This document shows, piece by piece, positions 10,073 through 19,113 of a stretch of DNA of 64,000 nucleotides. This DNA comes from Planctomycetota bacterium. GTDB lineage: Bacteria; Planctomycetota; UBA1135; UBA2386. The stretch covers positions 62,001-126,000 of the forward strand of contig JACKIB010000014.1 of NCBI GenBank assembly GCA_020638695.1. Direction: 5' to 3'. The notes under the pieces were generated by a model that made no database searches, was not told the origin of the DNA, and saw nothing but the letters and a program-made list of their open reading frames with translations. Both the position numbers and the translations under genes were made by a program. Position 1 is the first letter of the stretch; every line of letters starts with the position of its first letter.

Positions 10073-13000
10073 TCAGAAGCCCGACAGCAGCAGCCGGAAG
10101 TTGCGGAAGTGCACCTCGGTCGGGCCCCCGGCGTGCAGCTGCAAGCCGATCTGTCCGCGCAGGGCACCCTTCTCATCGAGCAGGTCGACGCACGGTTTGC
10201 CATTGATCGAGGTGCGGATCCGGTGGCCGACCGCCAGGATCTCGTAGGTGTTCCACTCGCCGGCGCGGACGTGCTTTTCCCCGGAAGTCGGCCACAGCAC
10301 TGCGCGGCCGTGCTCCTCGTAGAGTTTGCCCCACCACCCCGGGCCGATGTCGGCCTGGTAGCCCTGCATCGAGCGCTTGCCGTGCTTGTTGCTGCGGAAC
10401 TGCACGCCCGAGTTTCCGGCATCGTGCACCAACTTGACCTCGAAGGTCAGCTTGAAGTCACCGAGTAGCAGGTGGCTCGCGGCGAAGTCGTTCTGCTTCA
10501 GCCCGGTCGCGGTCTTGCCGACGATCGCGCCGTCGTGCACCGACCAGAGCTTCGGGTCGGCGTCCCAGAACGCCAGGTCCTTGCCGTTGAAGAAGTGCGG
10601 AATCGACGTCTCGGTGGCCGCCATCGGCACCTGCGCTTCGGCGCGCAGGTAGCCGATCAGGTCGCGCACCTCGGCTTCGCTGAGCGCCAGCAACTGTCCT
10701 TCGGGCATGAACGAAACCGGCATTCGCGTGACCACCGGCTGCCCCTTCTCCGGCGGTACCAAGTCCTTCTTGGCGATGCGCTGCGGTTTGCCGTTGGAGC
10801 CGACCAACACGATCGACGCGTCGGTCTCATCGCGCAGCAGCCCGGAGTAGAACCCACCGTCCTTGGTCTCCACACTGGCCAGCATGTACTCGCGCGCCAC
10901 TTCGGCACTCGGATCCAGGATGTTCTCCAGGAGGTAGTCGAGGTCTCGGCGGTTCGATCCGGTGATGTCGGGGCCGATCTCCGCGCCGGTGCCGAACAGT
11001 TTGTGGCACACCATGCAGGTGCGCGCGAACACTGCTCGGCCGGCGGACAGGTCGGCCTTGGCGAGCACCGCGGGTGAGAGCATGCGCTTGTAGCGCTCGA
11101 TCTCCTTGCGCTTGTCGGCGGGGGCCGGTCGCGAGCGACCCCACGCCGCGGTCATCAGCTCGTCGATCTTGGCGCTCTTGAAGTGGCGGATCTTGCGGCG
11201 GATACCGGCATCGTCCAGCACCGACTTCGGCAGCCGCTTGTCGGCCACGGCGCGCAACATCGTCTCGGCCCAAGCTGCTCGGCTCAGCAGGGTCTCGACT
11301 ACCGCATCGCGGGCATCGGGCGCCAACCCGGAGTAGGCAGTGAGCAATCGTCCCGGCGTCTCCGGGTGGTCGAACCGGTCGAGCCCTTCGATCGCCGTGA
11401 CGCCGAGCTCCCGATGCCCGATCAGCGAGTGCAGCAACGGCACCGCGTCGCGGTCCTTGAATCGCAGCAGGTTCTCCACCGCACTCCGGCGTCGCTTCAC
11501 CGGCAACTTCGCGTCGGCAGCCATCTCGCGCAGGCGACCGAGCATGCTGCGGTCGCCGAACACCAGCGAAAGGGTGTCGACGTGCTCGCGGACGACCGGC
11601 AGCCGTGCCCCGCGGTAGCGCTGGGCCAGCGTCGGCCAACCACTCGGCATCGGCGCGCTGTCACGATCCTCCAGCGCCTCGACCATCTCGGCCAGGATGT
11701 CGCGGGCCTCCGTCTCGGTCAGATCGGGAGTGAACAGCTCGAGCAGTGCTTGCGTACCGCGGCCGTCCACCGCGGCCAGTCGGCGACACAGGAAGCGCCG
11801 CACCGTGGGCAGTTTGCAGGCACGGTACAGCCGCAGCGCGCGCTGCGGATCCTTGGCGACCAGCGGCTCGATCCCGTACCAGACCATCGACGGCAGGTTG
11901 TGGTCACCATCGTCCTCGCCGTGGCGAACCAGCTGCTCGGCGATCTCCCAGCGCAACGGCTCGGCAACCCGCTGCATGGCCGACGCCAGGTAGAGCCGCA
12001 CCACCGGCGACGGGTCACGCCCGGCGAGCTCGACCAGCTTCTTGCCGAATGCCTCGCCGATCTCGCGACGCTCGGCGCGCAGCTGGATCGCCCAGGCGCG
12101 CAGGTGTTCCGACGGCATCCCCAACACCTGTAGGGCGAGCGGCTCGGTAAGCCCGCCGGTGGCGTGCAGCGCCCACAGCGCGCGCAGCTGCTTGCGTGGC
12201 TCCGTGGCGCGCTGCAGCTGGGCCAACAGGCCTTGCCAGATCCGCGGATTGCCGCCGCGCTCCTGCAACACTCGCCGGCCCATCCGCACGTACCAGTCGT
12301 TGTCGTGCTCCTGCAGGGCCACGAGCTCGACGTCCGACATCTTCCGCAGGTCGACGTGCTGGGCCTTCTCGGCACCGTAGCGGACGCGGTACAGCCGGCC
12401 GTTGGTGCGATCCCAGATCTCCGGGCGGGTGCGGTGGCAGGCTTGCTTGTCGTACCAGTCGATCAGGTAGACGTTGCCGTCCGGGCCGTAGCGCAGATCG
12501 ATCCCGCGGAACCACTTGTCGTTGGCGACCAGGAAGTCCGGTCCGTGCGTGCCGACGAATCCCGATCCGTCGCGCTGCAGCAGATCGGTGTTCACCCGGT
12601 TGCCGTGGATGTTGTTCATGAAGATCGCATTCCGGTAACCGGCCGGGAATGCGTCGCCGAGGTAGATCATCGCCCCGCAGTGGGCGTGCCCGCCGCCGAC
12701 CGAGTCGGACACACCGTTGCCGGCATGCGGCTTGGCGCCCAAGTAGTGCAGGTGGTCGGCGATCGTCTTGATGTCGTGGTAGACGTGGCGATTGAAGTGG
12801 CGCCCGGACTGCCGGTGGTAGCGACCGCCCTGCACCACGTGGTACAGGTGCGGGATCACGCACGCGGTCATGAAGGCCTGGCCGTGGTCGTCGAAGTCCA
12901 CGCCCCACTGGTTGCTGCCGCCCCAGGCGAACACCTCGAACTCGTGCCGTTGCGGTTGGTAGCGCCACACCCCGGCGTTGATCTTGGTGCGCTGCGCGTC

Positions 13001-15340
13001 CGCGGTGCCGGGCTTGCCGACCTTGGAGTGCGTGAACACCCCATGACAGCCGTACAGCCACCCGTCCGGACCCCAGCGGAACGAGTTCAGGGTCTCGTGA
13101 GTGTCCTGGTAGCCCCAGCCATCGAGCAGCACCTGGCGCGGCCCGTCCGGCTTGGCGTCGCCGTCGGCATCGGGGATGAACAGCAAGTACGGCGCGGCCC
13201 CCACCCACACACCGCCGAACCCGACCGCCAGTCCGCTGATCAGGTTGAGGTTGTCCGCGAACAGGGTGCGCTTCTCGAACCGTCCGTCGCCGTCGGCGTC
13301 CTCGAACACCAGGATCTTGTCCTTGGCCTCGTCGCCCTTGGCCCGAACCGGATACGAGTGTGCCTCGGCGACCCACAACCGTCCGCGCTCGTCGAAGCAG
13401 AACGCCACCGGCTGGTGCAGGTCGGGCTCCCCGGCGATCACGTCGACCGCGAATCCGTCGGGAACCTGCATGCGCTTGGCCGCCTCCGCTGGCACGTAGC
13501 CCTCCTCCTGTCGCTCGGCGGCGTCGGCCAGCGGCCGGCGACCACCGACCCACGGATCGCGGGCATGCAGCTTGAAATCGTCGAAGTTGATGTGGCCCCA
13601 GCCGCGCGACGATTCGTCCACCAGGCGGATGAACACCTGCTGGCCTTGGTACTTGCGCAGGTCCACCGACACCGCCTGCATGTCTTCCTTGTCGTGGCCC
13701 GAGGCGCGGAACACGACCTCGCCCGTGTCGGCGCGAACGAGCTCGACGCGGGACTTCGCACTCTTGCCGCCGCCGATCAGGAAGCTGGCGAACGGCGCAC
13801 TGACCACGAACGGCTTCGAGGTCAGCGTCCCCTGCGACCGGTCGCTGCGCTCCGGCTCGTAGGTGCCGACCCAGAAGCGACCGGCGTGGCCGCTCTTCAT
13901 GAAGTCGTGGCGCTTCGCCACCGAGTCGCCTTCCACCGGCAGCTTGGCGAACGCGGTCCCGGTGGCCTGCCAGTCACGCAGGTCGCCGGTCTCGAAGTCG
14001 ACGTTGAGCGGCCGCCCCGCGGTGTCCTTGGGCAGCACGCCCCCGGTGCGGTCGAGCCGCGCCGCATCCCGACGCTTGGCCGCCGAATCGAGGAACTTCC
14101 GCCGCTCGCGGTACCACGTCTCGCGGTCGACCTTCTGCACCTCGTGCAGGTGCACGAACGTGCCCATCTTGTTGCCGACCACCACGTCCGGGTAGCCGTC
14201 ACCGTTCACGTCGCCGGCCACCACCTGGGTGCCGACGCCGGAGTGCGAATCGATCTCGTGCGGGACGAACTGCACGTTCGAACGATCGGCGGCGCGCACC
14301 AGCTGGAACCAGTACAGCGGCGCCTTACCGCGGTCGGCGACGTCGCCGCCCCCGTGCGCGAAGAAGCGGTTGCCGGTGACGATGTCGAGCAACCCATCGC
14401 CGTCCATGTCGATCAGGTCGATCGCATGCAGATTGCCGAACATCACCCCGTAGCGGCTGTGATGCGGGCGGTCGCCCATGATGCGGTGCGGCTTGAAGGT
14501 GATCTTGCCGTTGTTGCGCACCTGCTCGAACCAGAACAACCCGAAGCCGTGGGCGTTGCGGCTGGAGATCACGTCCGTGTCGCCGTCGCCGTCGACGTCG
14601 TAGGCGTACATCTGCGCGCCTCCACGGCCGCCGAAGTTGTACAGGTGCAGTTCCCACTGCGGGTCGCCGGCCAGCGACTCCGGCTGGCGCCACCAACCGA
14701 GGCGAAACAGGATGTCCTTGCGCCCGTCGCCATCGATGTCACCGACCCCGAGTCCGTGCGTGAACCGCCCGCCGACCTTGTTCTCCGAGATCGGGTGGAA
14801 GCGCCATGGCTTGTCCGGGGCCTGCCAGTCGACCTCGGCCCAGCCCATCGCTCCGCCGTGTTGGCAGACGAGCTCCGGCTTGCCGTCGCCATTGATGTCG
14901 GTGAAGGTCGGCGACTCGTTGTCGACCACGTCGAACACGCGATGGCGCTTCCAGTGCCCGGCCGCACCCTGCGGGTTGCGGTACCACGACGCATCCTTCC
15001 CGGGGAAGCCGATCACCAGGATGTCGTTCCAGCCGTCGGCATCGAAGTCGTGCACGAACACGAAGAAGTTGTCGGAGTAGCCCTTCGTGGCGAAGGTCTT
15101 CGGCGGGTAGATCTCGTGGCGCTGCTTGAACTCGGGACCGGCGTACCAGTACGGGCCCGCGATCAGATCGGGCTTGCCGTCGCGGTCGAGGTCGCCGAAC
15201 GACGCGCCCTCGCAGGTGAATTCCTTGGCCAGTACCCGCTTGCTGAAGCGGTGCAGCCGGTACTGGCGCTGGGCGGTGCCGGCCGCGGTGAACAGCGACA
15301 CGGCCAGCGAGCAGAGCGCGACGGAGCGCAGCGAGCTCAT
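10073..15340 (-). CDS. Giant PVC-type membrane-bound dehydrogenase with FG-GAP, haem c and DUF1080 domains
   Basis: 1755 residues. The ATG at 15340 is chosen over upstream in-frame codons because a GGAGGT sequence lies just before it and a signal peptide (cleaved near TAAGTAQ) follows. Domains in order: FG-GAP/VCBS repeats with DxDxDG-type calcium loops (about 45-400); a jelly-roll carbohydrate-binding-like module (about 430-600, N-V-D-F-E-T-G-D-L-R-D-W); a PVC dehydrogenase beta-propeller (about 620-1000); HEAT-like helical repeats (about 1000-1400); a haem c site CMVCH at 1442-1446 with its conserved PVC tail; and a DUF1080/3-keto-disaccharide hydrolase domain (about 1575-1755). These domains are typical of planctomycetes and are linked to polysaccharide or modified-sugar breakdown outside the cytoplasm. 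Its ATG overlaps the stop of the upstream oxidoreductase (ATGA). The exact substrate is unknown. Confidence 0.88.
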   Translation of the reverse strand: MSSLRSVALCSLAVSLFTAAGTAQRQYRLHRFSKRVLAKEFTCEGASFGDLDRDGKPDLIAGPYWYAGPEFKQRHEIYPPKTFATKGYSDNFFVFVHDFDADGWNDILVIGFPGKDASWYRNPQGAAGHWKRHRVFDVVDNESPTFTDINGDGKPELVCQHGGAMGWAEVDWQAPDKPWRFHPISENKVGGRFTHGLGVGDIDGDGRKDILFRLGWWRQPESLAGDPQWELHLYNFGGRGGAQMYAYDVDGDGDTDVISSRNAHGFGLFWFEQVRNNGKITFKPHRIMGDRPHHSRYGVMFGNLHAIDLIDMDGDGLLDIVTGNRFFAHGGGDVADRGKAPLYWFQLVRAADRSNVQFVPHEIDSHSGVGTQVVAGDVNGDGYPDVVVGNKMGTFVHLHEVQKVDRETWYRERRKFLDSAAKRRDAARLDRTGGVLPKDTAGRPLNVDFETGDLRDWQATGTAFAKLPVEGDSVAKRHDFMKSGHAGRFWVGTYEPERSDRSQGTLTSKPFVVSAPFASFLIGGGKSAKSRVELVRADTGEVVFRASGHDKEDMQAVSVDLRKYQGQQVFIRLVDESSRGWGHINFDDFKLHARDPWVGGRRPLADAAERQEEGYVPAEAAKRMQVPDGFAVDVIAGEPDLHQPVAFCFDERGRLWVAEAHSYPVRAKGDEAKDKILVFEDADGDGRFEKRTLFADNLNLISGLAVGFGGVWVGAAPYLLFIPDADGDAKPDGPRQVLLDGWGYQDTHETLNSFRWGPDGWLYGCHGVFTHSKVGKPGTADAQRTKINAGVWRYQPQRHEFEVFAWGGSNQWGVDFDDHGQAFMTACVIPHLYHVVQGGRYHRQSGRHFNRHVYHDIKTIADHLHYLGAKPHAGNGVSDSVGGGHAHCGAMIYLGDAFPAGYRNAIFMNNIHGNRVNTDLLQRDGSGFVGTHGPDFLVANDKWFRGIDLRYGPDGNVYLIDWYDKQACHRTRPEIWDRTNGRLYRVRYGAEKAQHVDLRKMSDVELVALQEHDNDWYVRMGRRVLQERGGNPRIWQGLLAQLQRATEPRKQLRALWALHATGGLTEPLALQVLGMPSEHLRAWAIQLRAERREIGEAFGKKLVELAGRDPSPVVRLYLASAMQRVAEPLRWEIAEQLVRHGEDDGDHNLPSMVWYGIEPLVAKDPQRALRLYRACKLPTVRRFLCRRLAAVDGRGTQALLELFTPDLTETEARDILAEMVEALEDRDSAPMPSGWPTLAQRYRGARLPVVREHVDTLSLVFGDRSMLGRLREMAADAKLPVKRRRSAVENLLRFKDRDAVPLLHSLIGHRELGVTAIEGLDRFDHPETPGRLLTAYSGLAPDARDAVVETLLSRAAWAETMLRAVADKRLPKSVLDDAGIRRKIRHFKSAKIDELMTAAWGRSRPAPADKRKEIERYKRMLSPAVLAKADLSAGRAVFARTCMVCHKLFGTGAEIGPDITGSNRRDLDYLLENILDPSAEVAREYMLASVETKDGGFYSGLLRDETDASIVLVGSNGKPQRIAKKDLVPPEKGQPVVTRMPVSFMPEGQLLALSEAEVRDLIGYLRAEAQVPMAATETSIPHFFNGKDLAFWDADPKLWSVHDGAIVGKTATGLKQNDFAASHLLLGDFKLTFEVKLVHDAGNSGVQFRSNKHGKRSMQGYQADIGPGWWGKLYEEHGRAVLWPTSGEKHVRAGEWNTYEILAVGHRIRTSINGKPCVDLLDEKGALRGQIGLQLHAGGPTEVHFRNFRLLLSGF

Positions 15341-16479
15341 GCGCCACCTCCCACCGTCGCACGCGCGGCGAAGCGGGTGTACTCGGGCAGCTCCTGGAGT
15401 TCCCCGCCACGCATTGCCGACTGGTGGGCGAGGATTCCTACCGCGGTCCAGTTCGCAGAACGTCGCGCGTCGGGGTACGGCGGTCGGTCCTCCACCAACG
15501 CTCGCACGAACTCGTGCGCCAAGTGCGGGTGCGAACCCCCGTGGCCGGATCCCTGGGTGAACGACAGGTGTTGGTTGGCGTCCGAGTCGTACACCCCTTC
15601 GGTGGTGAACTTGCGGATCGGTTCGGGCAACCGATCGGCGAAGTCGGGAACCGTGACCAGAGTCGGCTGTTCGCCGGTGTGCAGCACGCACGGTTCGTGC
15701 TCGATCAGTGGCCACTCGAACGAGCGCTGGGAGCCGTACACCTCGAAGCTCTCGCGGTACTGCCGCGCGGTGTCGAACAGGGAGCGGGTGATCTCCGCGC
15801 CGAGATCGCAGTCGGCGAAACGGATGTGGCACGACTCGATGGCGAATGGCGAGCCGTACTTGCTGATCAGCGGCTCGGCGATACGGCCCGAGCCGAGGCA
15901 GGTGACCGACTCTGCCTGGGCGTCGGTGAGCGCCAGTACCGGCCCGACGCAGTGCGTCGCGTAGTGCATCGGCGGCAGGCCTTCCCAGTAGCCGGGCCAG
16001 CCGGCCATCTCCTGCTGATGCGACGCCCGGAGGAACTGCACCCGACCCAGCTCACCGCGGCGGTAGAGATCCTGTACGAACAAGAACTCGCGGCTGTAGA
16101 CGACCGTCTCCATCATCATGTAGCGCAATCCGGTCTGTTCGGACAGCGTGACGATCTCCCGCAGCTCATAGAGCGTGGTGGCCATCGGCACGGTGCACGC
16201 GACGTGCTTTCCGGCGCGCAGTGCCGCGATCGACTGCCGAGCGTGGTCGGGGATCGGTGTGTTGATGTGCACAGCATCGATCGACTCGTCGCGCAGCAGC
16301 TCGGCGTAGTCGGTGTAGCGGTCGCGGATGCCGAACGCGTCGCCGATGGCGTCGAGCTTGTCGCGCGATCGCTGGCAGATCGCCGCGATCTCGACGTTCG
16401 GGTGGGCCTGGTAGATCGGGATGAACTCGGCTCCGAACCCGAGGCCGACGAGGGCAATACGGACAGTGCGTTCGGTCAT
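15337..16479 (-). CDS. Gfo/Idh/MocA-family NAD(P)-dependent oxidoreductase
   Basis: 380 residues from an ATG at 16479. The N-terminus VRIALVGLGFGAEFIPIY holds the GxGxxG dinucleotide loop (G-L-G-F-G-A). The segment AGKHVACTVPM near residue 95 corresponds to the conserved E-K-P loop; the usual EKP is replaced by TVP, so the catalytic lysine position is altered. HHLVRM-like chemistry is absent; the C-terminal sheet domain contains MHYATHCVGPV near 175 with a conserved His. Family members oxidise or dehydrate sugars and cyclitols. It is co-transcribed (ATGA overlap) with the giant dehydrogenase/DUF1080 protein, so a keto-sugar product passed between them is plausible, though this is inference. 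No signal peptide is seen. Confidence 0.85.
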   Translation of the reverse strand: MTERTVRIALVGLGFGAEFIPIYQAHPNVEIAAICQRSRDKLDAIGDAFGIRDRYTDYAELLRDESIDAVHINTPIPDHARQSIAALRAGKHVACTVPMATTLYELREIVTLSEQTGLRYMMMETVVYSREFLFVQDLYRRGELGRVQFLRASHQQEMAGWPGYWEGLPPMHYATHCVGPVLALTDAQAESVTCLGSGRIAEPLISKYGSPFAIESCHIRFADCDLGAEITRSLFDTARQYRESFEVYGSQRSFEWPLIEHEPCVLHTGEQPTLVTVPDFADRLPEPIRKFTTEGVYDSDANQHLSFTQGSGHGGSHPHLAHEFVRALVEDRPPYPDARRSANWTAVGILAHQSAMRGGELQELPEYTRFAARATVGGGA

Positions 16480-16628
16480 GTCTGGCTGGCGAAGACGGGC
16501 GAGCCTTCACTTGAACGCAAGCAGTCGCGAGTGCCAAGTCGTGGGGGGTGTTTCGTCGATTTGCCGCCGCCCCTGGGGCGTTCAGCGGGCGACTCGCTAT
16601 GCTCGGTGCAAACCCGTCGAGTCCCGCC

Positions 16629-18425
16629 ATGCAACGATCCCTGCGCGGTATGTCTGCTCTCCGTTCGTCTCTCGTCCTGCTCGCCGCCACCGCTCTCGGC
16701 GCTCAGGATCTCCAGCTTCCGCGTGCAGTCGACTACAACCCGGACCCGAAGGTGTTCGAGACGGTCCTGATCGCCCACGAGACCGAGATCGAGCTGGTCG
16801 AGGGCACCAAGACGCGGGTGTACGCCTACAACGGGAGTGTCCCTGGTCCGACCATCGAGGCGAACCTCGGGGACACGTTGATCGTGCACTTCCTCAACCT
16901 GCTGAACGAACCGACCGTGCTGCACTGGCACGGGGTCGAGATGCCGGCGGTGATGGACGGAAGCCACATCGCCCAGCAGGAGATCCCCCGCTACGGCTAC
17001 TTCCGCTACCAGTTCAAGCTCAACAACGCGGCGACCTACTGGTACCACTCGCACAAGAACACCAACGAGCAGGTCGAGCGTGGCCTGCACGGTGCGCTGG
17101 TGGTGCGCGACCCGCGGCACGACGCGGGCCTCAAGATCGCACCGACGCACGAGCGCGTGGTGTTCCTCGACGACGTCAAGCTGGACGGCAAGCTGCAGAT
17201 CGAAGGGTTCGGGACCGACCTGAACTTTCCGATGGTCGACTGGCAGCGCGCCGAGGACCAGGCCAACTCGCGACCGGGCACCCACCTGCTGGTCAACGGC
17301 CGGCACGCCAGTGCCGACATCCAACCGACTCTGGAGGTCATGGCGGGCGAGCCGTACCGAATCCGGTTCATCAACGTCTCCAGCGGAGAGATCTTCCGGC
17401 TCGACACGTCGGATCCCAACCAGAAGTGGTTTCACATCGGTTCCGATCAGGGGCTGTGGAACGAGGCCGAGCCGATCCCGCGGATCGACAAGGTCGTGAA
17501 CCCCCGCGGGCACCACAACTTCTTGATCTCCAACCCCGATACCAAGCTCGGTGTGACCCTGACGCCGAGCGACCGGCACGAGATCGTGATCGTCCCCGAG
17601 GGTGACGTCGGCGACGAGTTCTTCATCGACCTACACGACTTCGTGAAGGGCGCGCATGTGGCGTTCCGCGACCCACAGAACAAGATCGTGTTCGGGCACG
17701 ACCACTTCGATGGCACCGACGACCCGATCCACTTGATTCGGATCCGCATCGCCGGGCGACGCAACCCGCCGGCCTGGAAGCCGCCGTCGCCGCTCCGCTA
17801 CGACCCGTATACCGCCCTGGTCGTCGATCCCAAGCAGACCATCCTGCCGGTGGTGTTCGGCCACGGATTCCCGGACGTCAACACCGGCAACACGATGTTC
17901 TTCGTCAACGTCGCCAAGCCGTTCGACCTGCTCGCGTCGGTGCTGGCCAAGAAGATGACCATGCCGCCGGCGTTCGGTCCGATGCCGATGATGATGTTGA
18001 CCGCCAACGACGGCTACAAGGTCAAGGTCGGCGAGGTGCGGATGTGGGAGATCGTCAACTTCACCGGTGGCGACCACAACTTCCACACCCACGGGTTCCG
18101 CTTCCAACAGATCGAGACCCAGTACATCGACCTCGACGACGCGTCCTTCAACCGCACCGAGAAGGCGCAGCGGCTGACCTACGAGGACACCATTCGGGTG
18201 CCGATGCGGCCCAACCTGACCCTCGGCCGAAGCTTCACCATCGTGCGGCTCGCGGCGCAGTTCGACGACTCCGCCAAGCCCGCGGCGCTGCGCCGCAGCG
18301 CCAAGGAGATGGTCGCCGGCGGCCTGGTTCCGACGGCCACGACGTCCGGCGGTTGGCTGGTGCACTGCCACTTCCTCGAGCACGCACGCCTCGGGATGAT
18401 GTCGTTCATCCAGATCTCGGAGTAG
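16629..18425 (+). CDS. Exported multicopper oxidase
   Basis: 598 residues. The ATG at 16629 gives a signal peptide ending near LGAQ; an ATG at 16650 would shorten it by seven residues. The full copper set is visible: HWHG at 99-102, WYHSH at 138-142, HNFHTHG at 483-489, and HCHFLEHARLGM at 579-590, whose H-C-H-x3-H-x4-M pattern gives a type 1 site with an axial methionine. Such enzymes oxidise phenols, metals or bilirubin-like substrates and reduce oxygen to water in the periplasm. A Met-containing stretch (KKMTMPPAFGPMPMMM, near 440) might bind extra Cu(I), as in CueO-like enzymes, but is short. It is monocistronic; the downstream 690 bases hold only relics. The substrate is unknown. Confidence 0.9.
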   Translation: MQRSLRGMSALRSSLVLLAATALGAQDLQLPRAVDYNPDPKVFETVLIAHETEIELVEGTKTRVYAYNGSVPGPTIEANLGDTLIVHFLNLLNEPTVLHWHGVEMPAVMDGSHIAQQEIPRYGYFRYQFKLNNAATYWYHSHKNTNEQVERGLHGALVVRDPRHDAGLKIAPTHERVVFLDDVKLDGKLQIEGFGTDLNFPMVDWQRAEDQANSRPGTHLLVNGRHASADIQPTLEVMAGEPYRIRFINVSSGEIFRLDTSDPNQKWFHIGSDQGLWNEAEPIPRIDKVVNPRGHHNFLISNPDTKLGVTLTPSDRHEIVIVPEGDVGDEFFIDLHDFVKGAHVAFRDPQNKIVFGHDHFDGTDDPIHLIRIRIAGRRNPPAWKPPSPLRYDPYTALVVDPKQTILPVVFGHGFPDVNTGNTMFFVNVAKPFDLLASVLAKKMTMPPAFGPMPMMMLTANDGYKVKVGEVRMWEIVNFTGGDHNFHTHGFRFQQIETQYIDLDDASFNRTEKAQRLTYEDTIRVPMRPNLTLGRSFTIVRLAAQFDDSAKPAALRRSAKEMVAGGLVPTATTSGGWLVHCHFLEHARLGMMSFIQISE

Positions 18426-18679
18426 GCGGACCGTCCGATCGTCCCGCGGGGTGCCCCCGGCCTCGGCTGCAGATGCCGTGAAGCGCCCTCGTGACCCCGT
18501 TGGCGTGGTTCGTCGATCTGCGTCAGCCGTCGAACCCCTCCCGAGGTGAACCAGTCATTTCCTGGCGCCGATGGCGCACCGTGCGGCTGTGCGATGGCAG
18601 GTCGGAGCCGCGTGACGCCCGGCTGAGATCTGGGCGCGACGACCGGATCGGCCGACCAGCCGGCTCCCCGGACCGCCAG
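18426..18679. other. Non-coding stretch after the multicopper oxidase
   Basis: I see no credible gene, RNA or promoter here. It leads into the relic region at 18680-19060. Confidence 0.5.
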
Positions 18680-18922
18680 TTATTCCGGTGGCGCCTCGGC
18701 GGCCCCACCGGGAATCGTGTCGGCGCAGCTCCTCGCGACACAGCCGCACAACTCGCTGACTTCTGCATCGGAGTTCGGCGGCGACCCACTAGTGGGGTGT
18801 GTCCGACTGGCAAGGAGAACGGCAGGTTCTGCCCGGAGGCGGGGTGCCTCCCCGTCGAGGAGCAGGTTCTGACGTTCGACGAAGCCAGCAGCGAACTTGC
18901 GCGATCGCAGCAGCTCGGTCAT
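18680..18922 (-). pseudogene. Truncated relic of the gene at 33283-33771
   Basis: 80 codons from an ATG at 18922. The first 25 residues (MTELLRSRKFAAGFVERQ and on to LLLDGE) match the start of the 33283-33771 protein at all but one position (Gln for His); after that the sequences diverge completely and the rest is Ala/Pro/Ser-rich with no fold signature. The DNA identity also includes ten bases upstream of the ATG. This looks like a 5' gene fragment left by recombination or decay, rather than a working gene, but a short expressed protein cannot be ruled out. Confidence 0.5.
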
Positions 18923-18933
18923 GAGTAGTCTGG
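18847..18933 (-). repeat. 87-bp dispersed repeat, copy 1
   Basis: Matches 33696-33782 with 5 mismatches in 87 bases and in the same orientation. It covers the start codon and the first 25 codons of a gene, plus ten upstream bases. Confidence 0.85.
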
Positions 18934-19000
18934 GCGAGTGCCCCGCGTCCGGAGTTCGCGGCACATGTGCGCTTCCATTCGATCCGCTCGCTGCGTTGCT

Positions 19001-19045
19001 GCTCCTCAGCTCGTCCACCAACAAGCCGTGTCGTCGCAGCGCCTT
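19001..19045 (-). repeat. Second dispersed repeat, copy 1
   Basis: About 45 bases resembling the reverse complement of 56204-56248; the first 23 bases (19001-19023) are identical. Read on the minus strand it encodes RRHGLLVDELRSS; the other copy encodes RRRGLLVDELRSC on the plus strand. It lies about 70 bases upstream (minus-strand sense) of the 87-bp repeat. No intact gene includes it. Confidence 0.7.
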
Positions 19046-19101
19046 GCGCGCGAATCGACCGGACGCAGCCACATTTGCTGCGAACTTCAGACGAGGGGCA
19101 C

Positions 19102-19107
19102 TAGGCT
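19102..19107 (+). promoter_or_regulatory. Putative -10 hexamer of the lipoyl/sulfur operon
   Basis: TAGGCT lies six bases before the ATG at 19114, giving a leaderless or near-leaderless operon mRNA. No convincing -35 element is seen at the normal distance. Confidence 0.35.
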
Positions 19108-19113
19108 CTCGGC

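Noticed and set aside
12164..15964. A 1266-codon open frame on the plus strand
   Set aside because: It is the antisense of the PVC dehydrogenase gene. It is Val/Ala/Gly/Arg/His-rich with no domain, the usual result of a GC-rich genome.
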